From positions 1,052,770 through 1,116,769 of the forward strand of contig NW_027445436.1 of NCBI RefSeq assembly GCF_035582795.1: a DNA stretch of 64,000 nucleotides, in the 5' to 3' direction. Origin of the DNA: Mycteria americana. Its lineage: Eukaryota; Chordata; Aves; Ciconiiformes; Ciconiidae. The position numbers and the translations under genes are program-made. Positions 53,051-63,790 of the stretch are shown here, one piece after another (position 1 is the first letter of the stretch; the number at the start of each line of letters is the position of its first letter). Under the pieces are notes generated by a model. It ran no database searches, was not told the origin of the DNA, and saw nothing but the letters and a program-made list of their open reading frames with translations.

Positions 53051-53760
53051 GGTGCTGCTGTCAATAGCATTCACATGCAGGACTCACATAAAACACAGAG
53101 ACAGCCACGTCCCCTCCTCCTCTTGGGCTGGCAGAGACAGGAGGTCACCAGTGTGGGCACACACACGACACTCTCTAGGTTCACAAGCACACGCATGGTC
53201 ACGGATCCCTTGCGTACTGGCACAGCCCCTCTGTCCCCCTGATAGCCTTGCCCAGATCTCGTCCTGACCCACCCCACAGGTCCCCTACGCGCTGGCTGGT
53301 CCATCTTGGAGCTCCATGCAAACAAGCAGCACTCACACATTTGTCCCGCAGGCACTCCACACTTGCGTACCTCCCCAGGTGCCAGCACAGACCCTTTGCT
53401 CGCCTGATACCCCAGCCCGAACCCAAGGCCCCCCTAGTCACCAGCTGGTCCAGCTTGAAGTTTGCTGGTGAATGCACACGCACATCCCATGCACACCAGG
53501 TTTGGGGAAGATACAGACTCTCACAGAGCCTCTCACTCGCCTCACTCATGCTGGTCCACCCAATAGGTGGTTTTCAGGACACACACCGTTCCTGCCCTGC
53601 TGCCTGGTGGCCGAGAGCCCCACTCGCTCCAGTAGCTGCACTGGGACCCATGCCAGTAGCTGGCACCAGAAGCCAGGGGTGCCTACACCCCTCGGTTGAC
53701 TCCCAGTAGCTGGCACCCAGCCCACCCACGCCAGCCCCCCAGTAGCTGGCACATAGTCCT
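53050..53760. repeat. Imperfect tandem repeats
   Basis: About 53,200-53,470 contains two diverged ~160-bp units sharing TGCGTAC, GCCTGATA-type and GCTGGTCCA blocks. About 53,630-53,760 repeats CCAGTAGCTGGCAC four times. There is no coding potential of note. Confidence 0.6.
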
Positions 53761-53822
53761 TTCAGTTCACATACACACAGGATGGAGAGTGAGATTACAC
53801 AGAGAGATAGTTAAGAAAAGAT

Positions 53823-53830
53823 TTAATAAG
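53823..53830 (-). promoter_or_regulatory. Possible polyadenylation signal of the RIMBP3-like gene
   Basis: ATTAAA on the minus strand about 45 bases past the stop. Confidence 0.45.
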
Positions 53831-53871
53831 AAGATATAAGAAGACAGGACAGGCATCATCTGTGTCCTGCT

Positions 53872-55945
53872 ACCAATCACTTGTCTCTGGAGACTCCGGT
53901 GTCATCAGGTCGTCCTCTGAAACTTCTTCAACAAGATTAGAGGGGACAAATCCTCTTGTGCCATCAGTCAACTCTCCCACATACCAACCCTCTTCATCCA
54001 TGTCTCCAAAGACGTAAACATACTGTCCAGCAACTAGAGGAAGCTCTAGTTCAGGCTGCTCATTGGGACCATTGAAAGGATCATAGCTGTATTGAGCTAT
54101 GAATGCTCGAAGCTCTGCTGGTTGTTTTCTCATAGCCTCCAGGAGGATGGACTCCTTGTCTGCTCCCAGGGTAGCCTGGCATGGCTTGGAAATGATACGG
54201 TTGGATCTTTCTCTTTCCAGCCATTCCAGTTCCTGAAATAGCTGCTGGCATTGTTCCTTTAGCTTTTGACAAAGATCATTCAGTTCAGTCACCTGGGTTC
54301 GAAACAGTTGCAGGGTTTTTTTGTGTTCCCTGCATACTTCTGTCTGAGCCCTCCGCAAAGACTCGACTTCCTCTCCTTTCCTCTGGAGCACTAACTTTGT
54401 CTCCTCATATTCCTTCTACAGCTGTTGACTTCTTTCTGCCGTTTCTCTCATGGCTTTCAGTTCGCGCTCCGCCTCTTCCAGCTGGGTTTGAAGACAGACG
54501 TTTGTTTGGATGGCAGAATCCGCTCCTCTGCCACTCGCCTTAGTTGCCTTTTCTGTCAAACCCATCTGCCCACAGAGGCAAGCATTTTCTTCAGCCAGTC
54601 GGGTGTTTGCATTTGTCACCCCTGTAAGCTGCACCTGTAACTCCTCACATGTTCGGCTGTGGGTGCTCACATAATAGGAGCCCTCTTCATCTGCAGCCAC
54701 TTGGGCCTGAAGCTCCTCAGCCACCTTCTGTGAGAAGTCATCCTGCTCGTCCCATGCCAGCAAAGCTCTGGCAGGCTCTTCCATTTCTCCAGCCCTCTGC
54801 TGAGGAAACGATGTCATACACAGTTCCTCAGTGGCGCTTTGGATGGGCAGTGGCACCCGAGTATTGATCAGGTGATCGATAGTCTGCAGTTGCCTGGCTC
54901 TTTCTTGCAGCTGCTTGCTAATAAGACCCAGCTTAATGGTCTTCTGCTTGAGCCTCTCCCACTCCTCCCACTCTGCCTTCCTCAGAAGACAGTTCTCCTC
55001 TTGAAGGACACTGCATTGCCTCTCGAGGTCCTTCAGGGCACTCTGGAGGTGGGCGTTCTGCTCCAGCAGCCTGCTGTGACTGCTACGAGGCAGCCAGTCC
55101 TGCTGCCCTACAGTCTGAACACCCACCTCTGCCACAGACTGCCCGCTGCCAGTCCTTCCTTGCGACAGGGAGTCCAAGCAGTGCAGCACCAAGTCTTGCC
55201 CCACAGCCTTGAGCAAAATCTCCACGCTGTTCCCTTCCTCCTGGAAGCGAGTGTCTTTTAAGCTCTGACAGGTTTTCTGCTGCCCTTCTCTATCACAGGA
55301 GGAAGATGCCATGAGTGTCTCCAAAGAGCAGGGTCCAATGGCCCCAGTGCCCAGGAGGGTCTGCAGGCGGTGCCAGGCTGTAGCCTTGGCCCTGGCCTCA
55401 TTGCAGGTAGTGGGCTGCTCGCCCTCGAACCGTTCCAAGATACACTTTAGGAAGCATCTCCTCTGCAGCAGCAGTTCATCTTCAAGGCGGTGGATGTGGG
55501 CAGCCTGCTTGCCATTGGTCTCCCAGCGCAGCTTGCTGAGGACATCGTGGAGTTTCCTGTGAGCCTCGCTGCTGCTCCAGGCTCCTCTCACCAGCTTCTT
55601 GGCCAGCTGCTGCTGCAGGTCCTGTGCCTGACAGACAGCATCGTTACACTGCTGCTGCAGCATCCCCTGCACCTCGCGCAGCTCAGCCTCCTTCGAGCAC
55701 AGCAGCTGGCAGATCTCCACCGCCCGCTGCCGCTGGTTCAGCTCCTGCAACCGCTGGAGCTCCCGTGCCTGCCGCTGCTCCCATCTGGAGTGCAGCTGTT
55801 CGGCCAGGAGCTGCCGGTCCCGCTCTGCCGCCTCCTTCAGCTTGCGAGTTTCAGCGGTGAAGCGGCGGCACAGCTCTTGGGAGCGGAGTCGCTCAGCCTC
55901 CAGCTCAGCCTGCAGCCTCTCCAGCTGCCGCTTGTGCCCATCCTT
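53872..55945 (-). pseudogene. RIMBP3-like coiled-coil/SH3 gene, shortened and interrupted
   Basis: Relative of RIMS-binding proteins, closest to RIMBP3 (spermatid manchette protein) by its long coiled coil. From 55,945 it reads ERLQAELEAERLRSQELCRR, then IHRLEDELLLQRRCFLKCIL, matching the RIMBP3 coiled-coil segment. It ends with an SH3 domain (about 54,120-53,925): [31 protein letters not shown] and [11 protein letters not shown]. The start at 55,945 follows a TAG that fits a splice acceptor, so an upstream exon is expected but not found. An in-frame TAG at 54,416-54,418 (after AERSQQL) interrupts an otherwise open ~2-kb frame. The TAG at 53,872-53,874 comes soon after the SH3, so the FN3 and two C-terminal SH3 domains of the family are missing. 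It may be a pseudogene or a truncated paralog with a sequencing error. Confidence 0.75.
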
Positions 55946-58119
55946 CTATGCCAGGCCCCGGTGGGGCAAGGGGCAGCTGCATGCCATGGGCCCCCGTTCC
56001 GCACCATCCCGGCTCATGGCTGCAGGGATGGCAACCAAACGCTGCCACCAACAGCCACCAACGTCACGCATCACTCCCTCTCAGCAGCTGCTGCCTCCCT
56101 TGACCATGCAGGAGCAGAGACAGCATCTGCAATCAGCAGGTGGGCGGATATGGCCTTATATATGTGTCCAGGCCCTGAGCACAGAAAGGAGGGGTGGGGC
56201 CACATGGCCTTATGAGGTATGTCCTGGCCCTGAGCACACAAAATTTGTGTCATCTAATGCCATCTCCTGTGAAGGTGCAGTTGTGTTCATCATCTTGTTG
56301 AGTTTTTTGACTAGTCCGGCTTGGAACATCATGAGACATTTTGGTTCTTTTAATTGAAAATGACACCTCCTGGGGTGTAGAGCTGCCAGTTTTCCTCTCC
56401 ACACCCTCGAAGTCCATTTCCAAATTACATCACCCCAGGGCCCTGTCACCTCCTGCAGCCCCCTGGGTCAGGAATGGTGGTGCTGGGACAGACTGGTGCC
56501 TGTGGGGAGCTGGCGGCTGTGACATGGTGGCCGCGATGGGGTGGGTCTTAGCCCTGGGCCCGGCTGACCCCAGCCCCATTGTTTGGGCCCAGCAGCCCTG
56601 CATCAGAGTCTTTGTGTGTGGATGACGCTGGGGGGCTGTATCCCCCCAGTCCCTGGGGCCTTGCCACCCCCTCCCAGTGCCCACAGGGTCCTGACTGCCC
56701 CCTCCCACCACAGCATGGCCCCTCTGGGGACCAGCCAGGGCAGGCACAGGGGACAGCCCAGGGCAGCTCCAGCCCTGCCACCCCTCCCGTCTTTCCCCCA
56801 GTGCCCCCACCGTGCGAGGAACCCCTGCACCAAGCAGGGACATGGGAGGGAACTGAGGAGAACATAGGAATGATGGGGGCATGGGAGGCAGGAGGAATGG
56901 GCGAGTTGGGAGTTATGGGAGCACCAGGGGGGCCTGGGCAAGAGGAGCCCTGACCCAGTGACCCAAGGGATTGAGGAGCAGTGGGTCCAACCGCCCGTCC
57001 AGACCCCGCCTGGGCACACCGCCCCTGCCATGGCTGGGGTGGACACTGGCACGGGTGAGAAATGGCTCAGGGAGATGCAGGAGGAGCATGAGGGAAGGGG
57101 AGGAACATCCTCCCGAGGGGGGCAGGAAGAGTTACTCATATAAAACAACCTCAACCAAGGGCTTGATGAGCTGCTTCTTACCTGTGACCCTGGAATTCTC
57201 TCCTGCCAACCTGCAGGAGAGCGCTTAAGCATCAGGGGATGCTTTGGGGGCCCAAAAGCAATGTTGTCATTGGCTGAGTTTTCAGCACAAAAACTCATCC
57301 ATAAGCCACTGGAGGTACTCCTCACCACAGTACACGCAGCCCTGAGAAGGGGTTGTAGGAGGCCACGTATTTACTGAAGAAATCCTTTGTCTTTGGACAA
57401 AGGTAACATTTTCTTTTGAAGCAATTGTGAAATAATGAAGGTCATTATATTTGCTGACAGGAAGATTTAAATAAAAACTAAATCATTAATTTATAGTATT
57501 TGCTGACAGTGTATTTAGTGAGTCCATAATATATAACTTTCATTTTTGTGGGCAAGTCCTAACTACATTAGAACAATACTTACACCTTTTTACAAAATCA
57601 AAATTAGCCACTGACAAAATTCATTTGTTACTGGTTGCTTAATTTTAGTTTTTAAAGTTTTAATTGGCAATCAGAATTTAGAAAACAAAGAGGCTCCTAG
57701 GAAAATAGAGGACTTTATAATACACATATGAAAGAAATCACTTTTCAAATGAGCTACATCTGTTTTCAGGGAGAACAAGGAGACCAAGGAAACCTTGGAA
57801 AAACTGATGAAGCAGGAAGCTTGAATTCTCTCTCTGGTTTTATTTTTAACCCTATGTTTATTTGAGTGTGAATGAGTAATTTGTTGCAGTAACTTTTTTA
57901 TAAAGTTTCTTACACATGAGCAAAAGGAAGCAGCCCTTTTCCAAAGCTGCGTGTGGAGGGGCAAAGGAGAATAGCAGTGCTAACGCTGCCTCTACTGTGT
58001 GTTTGGGTTCCAGATGAGAGCTGGTTCTTCTGGGTGCTCCTGTGCAGAGGACTACTTTGTCAAACGCCTTTCTTCAGCCATGAGACTAGAATCTCCTTTA
58101 GCATCTGATTTCCTTGCAG
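55946..58119. other. Unassigned segment upstream of the RIMBP3-like gene
   Basis: No exon is recognised. About 56,150-56,245 has two ~65-bp units sharing CCAGGCCCTGAGCACA-like text. 57,360-57,960 is AT-rich unique sequence. GC-rich open frames at 56,430-57,330 show no domain. Confidence 0.4.
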
Positions 58120-58238
58120 GCATTAGTGAGGGAACAGCTCCGACGCAAAAGGTCCTGCTTCCTCCTGAGAAGATTTGCATGGCCTGGCAGCAAACAAACA
58201 GGCAGCGTCAGAGCAGGACTCTACAACCTGGGCAATAC
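58120..58238 (+). pseudogene. Inverted USP42-like N-terminal exon remnant
   Basis: A plus-strand exon-like block with acceptor TTTCCTTGCAG and donor GTTAGT. One frame reads EGTAPTQKVLLPPEKICMAW, matching the segment just before the Cys box in USP42. The next frame reads AGLYNLGNT, the start of the USP Cys box. A 4-base spacing between AGG and GTC, where three or six are needed, puts them out of frame. It is oriented opposite to the USP42-like gene at 59-64 kb, so it is a duplicated, inverted and decayed piece. The following exon with the catalytic Cys is not found on this strand. Confidence 0.75.
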
Positions 58239-59237
58239 GTTAGTTTGGTTTCATGTGCCATGCTCTTACTGCCAGGGAAGATCATTTCTTGCTTCCTGTG
58301 GCTAATGAATTGCCTTCAAAAGGCATGCCTTTAGTGAGCCTTTGGCATTTGGAGTTCCTGCTGCTGCTGGAAAGATGCTAAAATGGAGGATGTGGGCATC
58401 CTAGATCCTCAGAGTTGCTTCATAGCTCATTGCCATTGTGCCCTACTGCTGTGGTAAATGATACGGTGGGTGGTGAAGCATGAGGAGGGGAAAAAAAGCC
58501 AACATACAAGTCCTAGCCAGCTGAATGAGGTGGCCTCCTCATATGAACCCAATCAGAAACTTGTGTGGGATTGTAATAAAAGATGGAATTTTATGGAAGA
58601 GAAAATCATTCCTTATTTCTCAAGCCTGCTGCTTCTTCTGCTTGTTGTGAAGGACACAACAAAATTCTAAGTCCAACCCTAAGGACTCTGAATCTCCTAG
58701 TACTCCCAAAACATCCATCAATTGCTCCCACATGAAAGGTGCCAGCACTGAAAGCTGTTGCTGGTCCTCACCTTCCCTTGGCAGTGCATTCACAGCCCCA
58801 CAAACTCTGGGGCTCTGGTCTTGTCTAGCCTCCTAAGGTTCAATCACTCTCTCTCTCACTCTTGCCAGCGCCCAGCTCCAAAATTGATAACATCCAGCAA
58901 TTGCTCCCACACCAAACATGCCAGGACTGAAAGCTGTTGGTGGTCCTCACTGTCCCTTGGCACCGCATTCACAGCCCCATGAACTCTGGGGCTTGAGTAC
59001 TGCTGTCAGAGCTGTCCGAGTCTCTTTAAGGTCTCTCTGAGCTCTTCCTGTCCAGAGGCAGCACTGGGAGGAGGGACAGGGTGGGCTGCTGGTGCCCTTT
59101 GTGCAGCTTGGGCCCTGCTGGGGGCAGTTTTGGTGCTGCCTGCTTTCCTCCTCCTCCTTTTTCTTCTCCTGCTCCTCTGGCACAGCGGAAGAAAGATGCT
59201 GTGCTCCTCCTTCATCCACAGTCACAATCTGCCCCTG
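58239..59237. other. Spacer with a tandem duplication
   Basis: Two units at about 58,713-58,830 and 58,891-58,995 share GCACTGAAAGCTGTTG-like and CATTCACAGCCCCA blocks with a ~178-bp period. A minus-strand Lys/Arg/Glu-rich open frame at 59,006-59,215 might be additional tail or 3' UTR of the neighbouring gene. Confidence 0.5.
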
Positions 59238-59930
59238 TCACCACTGACGCCTCCCGAGTGTTTGTCCGTCCTGCATCTCTTGGGAAACCCTCCTCCTCCT
59301 CCCCGCTGAGAGGTCATAGTCTGTGGCAACCACAAACCAGCTGTGGCAATCAGAACCCCACAGTGGGGATCTGCTCCGCTCTCTCTGCCTCAGCAGGGTT
59401 TGTTCCTGAGCAGCCCTGCATGCGGGAGCTGACCGGGAGCTGGCGTTGGATGGCCCTGGAGCTGTGTCATCCCTGGCAGTGCGGTCACAACTTGGATGAC
59501 TAGTTCTCCTCCTCCTCCCTGCTGAGTGGTCATAGCTCATGGTGTCCACGAACCAGCTACGGAGATCATTGCCCAGCCACGGCGATCTGCTCCGCTCTCT
59601 CTGCCTCGGCAGGCTTTGCTTCGTGGGTGCAGGAGCCAACTGCAAGCTGGCATTGGAAGGCCGTGGAGCTATGTTATCCCTGGGGGCTCTTTGATGACTT
59701 GGAGGACTGGTCCTCCTCCTCCTCCTCCCTGCTGAGTGGTCATAGTCCGTGTTTTCCACGAACCAGCTGTGGAGATCATTGCCCCCCTGCGGGGATCTGC
59801 TGCGGGCCCTCTCCCTGGCACTGTTCCTCTGGCAACGGGAAGAAGGGCTGAATCTGCGCTCCTCTTTGTTGTTGTCTTCTCCCATGGTGTGCTGCACACG
59901 GTCACATGGTTGACAGGGGACTGGGCAGGT
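59238..59930 (-). CDS. Probable C-terminal exon of the USP42-like gene: RS-rich repeats
   Basis: Minus-strand open stretch ending at a TGA at 59,238. It contains three in-frame repeats of 72 and 69 residues spacing, each with a core RERSRSP, then W-FV-T-YD-SAGRRRR (for example HSWFVENTDYDHSAGRRRR). Arg-Ser dipeptides and basic runs suggest a nuclear or splicing-speckle protein region. USP42 of mammals also has an Arg/Ser/Lys-rich C-terminal tail with nuclear localisation, which, with position and strand, supports this being the tail of the gene at 61,309-63,740. The splice acceptor is not settled; an acidic exon candidate (MEDSGEDSSSSARASK, about 60,009-60,093) lies upstream. I do not know this repeat. 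Confidence 0.5.
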   Translation of the reverse strand, partial: TCPVPCQPCDRVQHTMGEDNNKEERRFSPSSRCQRNSARERARSRSPQGGNDLHSWFVENTDYDHSAGRRRRRTSPPSHQRAPRDNIAPRPSNASLQLAPAPTKQSLPRQRERSRSPWLGNDLRSWFVDTMSYDHSAGRRRRTSHPSCDRTARDDTAPGPSNASSRSAPACRAAQEQTLLRQRERSRSPLWGSDCHSWFVVATDYDLSAGRRRRVSQEMQDGQTLGRRQW

Positions 59931-60730
59931 TGCCTTCTGCACGTGTAGGAGGCGATGTCGAGCCTGCCTGACGAGATGGGGCATGGCCAGCCTGCAGATG
60001 CCTCCTGTACACCTGCCCGGGTTAGCTGGCTCTTGCTGGCTCTTGCAGAGGAGCTGCTGTCCTCCCCAGAGTCCTCCATGCCCACCGCCATGGCCTGCAA
60101 AGAGAGCTGTGAAAAGGTCCTGCCCTTTCCTCCTGAAAGGACCACAACAGTGGGGAAACCCCAGAAGCTGTGTCAGGGGACAGCTAAGGGCCTTCCAAAG
60201 GCTCTCCTGGAGGGCTGCAAAGGCAGAAGGGCCAAAGGCAGACAAATGGGATGGATCTAAGTGGGATGCTTTGAGACGGAGCAGCGTTGCGGCTGTGAAG
60301 AAAGCTGCAGTGTGGGAGGGAAAAGAGAGCAATGCCAAGATCCCAGAAAGAAAGCCACTGTCCATCTGGTGCCCTGACCCACCCCCAGAGTTACCTTAGT
60401 CCACGAGGCAGACCCTGTGGTCCCACAGAACTCACCTGCTTGCTGTTGCCCCCCCCCGACTGAGGAAGGAACGGGCATATGAAGGTGCCAGTGAGGAATA
60501 AGCCCCTTCTCCAGTTCTCAAATCAGAGCACCTGGAGAAAAAAGAGAGCGGTCTCCATTTTAGGCTGTTCTTGCAGCCTCCTCAGGGGTTCAGTCATTTT
60601 CTTGGCACAGTTTCTATGACAGAGATAAGACGTAACCAAGACTATGGAAAATACGATTGGGGTCTTCCCACCAGCTCTGCCCCTGTCGCAGCAAGACCTC
60701 GCCTTTATACCCCCTATGGCCTCCATTTCA

Positions 60731-61072
60731 TGGAACCATAGAATCATAGAATGGTTTGGGTTGGGAGGGACCTTAAAGATCATCTAGTTCCAAATGCCCT
60801 GCCATGGGCAGGGACACCTTCCACTGGATCAGGCTGCTCAAAGCCCCATCCAGCCTGGCCTTGAAGACTTCTGGGGAGGGGGCATCCACAACTTCTCTGG
60901 GCAACCTGTTCCGGTGCCTCACCACCCTCACCGTAAAGAATTTCTTCCTCATATCTAATCTAAACCTACCCTCTTTCAGTTTAAAACCGTTACCCCTCGT
61001 CCTATCGCTACACTCCCTGATAAAGAGTCCCTCCTCATCTTTCCTGTAGGCATCCTTTAAGTACTCTGCTCT
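60731..61072 (-). mobile_element. CR1 LINE 3' end in a USP42-like intron
   Basis: Antisense CR1 tail. On the plus strand it reads CATAGAATCATAGAATGG at the 3' terminus, then GGCAGGGACACCTTCCACTG, TGGGCAACCTGTTCC and CACCCTCACCGTAAAGAATT. Severely 5'-truncated and relatively well conserved. It lies between the last catalytic exon and the tail of the USP42-like gene. Confidence 0.93.
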
Positions 61073-61308
61073 ACGTTAGCCAGCTTCGGATAGCAGACAA
61101 GTAGCAGTTTACACCAGGGCAGGAGCCTAAAGCCCGGCAAGGAAAGATAAGGACTGACGGGGGGTAGTTCAGGTTTGACAGCACTGAGTGATGCAGGCAG
61201 TAATTGTCTCCTATGACAGAAAGAGAAACACTCAGGACGATGAGAAGAAAAACAGCAAAGCCAGGAAAAGGAAAGGTATTCTGGACACATTGTAATACTT
61301 GTTATTAC

Positions 61309-63740
61309 CTGACATAAAACAGTAAATAAGCTTGCTGCCTAAGAACTGTGTCGATGCCACAACCATCCACAGATGTATCGTTCATTTTGTACCACAGTCC
61401 ATTGCTGGCCTGTACAAAGAGGCAAGGATATCTGGAGATGAACTGCATGGTTTCTGAACAGTAACACAGGCAGAAAACTACAGCACCAAGAGTCCACCAA
61501 AACCAATCCAATGCAGCTGGGAAGGAGACCTTCTCCCCCCAAACCTTGGCTGCCAGTAACACTGCTGTGAATGTTTGTCTTCCTCAGCACACATTTTTCC
61601 CCTGCGAGGAAGCAAGTTGCTCTTTACCTTTGTGTAGCAGAAATAGTGTCCTGCACAACAGCTGCCGCCACGATGTACCAGGACAGCATATAAGGCATAG
61701 AGGAGAGGTTCTCCAGCTGTCTGAGATGTGTATGGCCGAAGATCCAAGTACTCAGGATACTTCACAACCTACAGAGAGAGCAAGAGGGCTCAGAAACGAT
61801 TCTGAAATACTACATGAATTAGCCTTCAACATGTGATGGTTTGGGTGGCAGGAAACTGCTCTTGGCCAAAGCAGCTCCGTTGGAGCAGAGTACATGCTTC
61901 TCTTCCCATGGGAACCCTCCTCTCCTTGGAAGGGAACACGAAACATGAACGGCTTGTGAAAGGGCGTGCTGCTGTGGGAAACCTCCCGCTCCAGGAAGAG
62001 AAAGTTGCACTCCAATTGTGTACACACCTTGCCGATCTTCCCGCCGGTGAAATCTCCAAACCTTTTCAGACACAGCGTGAGAACCTTGGGCACGCAATGG
62101 ATTGTAAACCTCTTGGAGGCGGCAACCATCTTGTCACACCTTGAAACCAAGCACAGAGCCAAAAGCTGAAAAGCCCTATCTTCCTCCAAGAAGGCCACAC
62201 AACCTTTCATGTCTCACACACCCTTACGCTATTTTAAGGCTATACAGTACCATAGGGCCATATTAAAAGAAGCTGCGTCTCATTATTGTGCATCTGACTT
62301 ACATGAAAAGATACCTTTTCACGCTCAATGACATGCAGCACCTTCACACAGGATCTAGCATTAATATGTCATTAGTAATCATCTTACTTGCTACATTTAA
62401 AGCAGTTTTCGCCGTCCAGCTGCTCGGGTTTCACAAAGCCCTCCAGCGCTGCAGTGACAGATGAGGCTGCCTGGGGGAGTGAGAAAGGAGAGCACTGAGC
62501 TTGAGGAAACACCCTCACCCAAACACTTCCTAGGAGTTTACGCAAAAACCCAGCCAGATGATGTGAGGAGACTCACCGTGAACCCGCAAGCAGTGTCTAG
62601 AGGGTATTATGCTGAACATTTCCCTCATTTCCCAGGAATTCCCGGGACTATCAAGAGCTACCTCTGTGTGGCACTGCACAGTTCAGCTACCAATGGTGTG
62701 CAGGGTCGTCAATAATGAAAACAGTACAACCCATCAGCCTAGGAGCCAGACGGGTGTTGAGGGAGGGCAAAAGGAAGAAGGATGAGAGTACAAGAAGGGT
62801 GCAGAGAGGATAATTTGTACTTGTCCAGCTTAAAGCCAGCACCAGCTTCCTCCAGAAGGAGGACACAGACCATTCCACTTCCCACCCACCACCAAGCTCT
62901 CTTGTATTCGCGCTATACATTATAAAGTCAACTGCATTGATTCTGGAAAGCTACAGGGACCTTGGGACCTCTTGAAACACAATTACAAACTCTCTTACTT
63001 TTATATCCAAAGGAATATCCAGGAAAGCCTCATAGGAATTGGAATCTGCTTTGCAGCTCAAGCACATGACTGGAAAGCAAATTGAAATGCTCAGCGATAG
63101 GGGAAGTCGACTGCCTGTGCCGGTTTACCCTCTTCATACCTACTGCACCAGTCACACGATCAGCTGTTTGTCACAGGCAGGCAGAAGGACACAGACAATT
63201 CCAAGGAGAGCAATAGTTGTGGAAAAGTACCTCTGGATCTCAGAAAGCCCCCAAAGATCTGATGGACGATGGTCGTTGCTTGAGAAGAGGTGTCCAAGCT
63301 GGAAAGAAATGGTGAGGCAGAGAGTTATCTCCTCCAAGAGTTTTGCTTTGTCTGAAAAGCCTGCGAGTAGGTTTTCCTTGATGGGAGTACATCAAGGAGT
63401 GTCCAAAGGGCTTGGGAACATTGAAAAGGTCATTTGCTTGTGCTTACTCGCTACTTCCACTCAGGCAGGCTCTCTGCATGGCATCGACAGTATAGCGTAA
63501 GAATTCGTGGGCGTCTTCCTGCCTGCCAGGCTCGAAATGTTCTCCTATCCCTGAGAAAGAAGGAGTTAGTAGTTCTCTCCTACAAGAACAGAAGAAAACC
63601 CATAGAAGCACCTGAAATAAATGACTTACGTGTGAAGACACTGATGACAGCCCTAGGCTGGATGGCACTGGCTGAGGAATGCAGGACATCATTAATGTGC
63701 GCTTCCATTATGCGCATCATGCAGAAGCCTTGCTGACAAC
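61309..63740 (-). CDS. USP42-like deubiquitinase, catalytic exons (partial, enters from right edge)
   Basis: Ubiquitin-specific protease, a cysteine peptidase that removes ubiquitin from target proteins, here close to USP42. Exons: 63,630-63,740; 63,448-63,550; 63,231-63,298; 62,999-63,069; 62,388-62,470; 62,028-62,139; 61,628-61,768; 61,309-61,409. Junctions are GT-AG and phases chain without a break. Residues include [29 protein letters not shown], the zinc-binding CLSC and CFKCSKC pairs, [23 protein letters not shown], the catalytic His in GHYFCY, and NGLWYKMND; it ends [11 protein letters not shown]. The Cys box lies beyond 64,000. The reading frame is intact here, unlike the inverted copy at 58,120. 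USP36 and USP17-type enzymes are relatives, but VDAMQ and the tail favour USP42. Confidence 0.88.
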
Positions 63741-63745
63741 CTGAA

Positions 63746-63790
63746 GAGGGAGGGAGGGAGGGAAGGAGGGAGGGAGGGAAGGAGGGAAGC
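63746..63790 (+). repeat. GGGA/GGAA microsatellite at a splice acceptor
   Basis: About 45 bp of GGGA and GGAA units on the plus strand. On the minus strand it forms the CT-rich tract just before the acceptor of the USP42-like exon at 63,740. Confidence 0.85.

Noticed and set aside
60436-60460. A ~23-bp microexon (TCGGGGGGGGCAACAGCAAG, then CAG) for the USP42-like gene
   Set aside because: Splice signals exist, but the phase it yields does not join cleanly to either following exon candidate.
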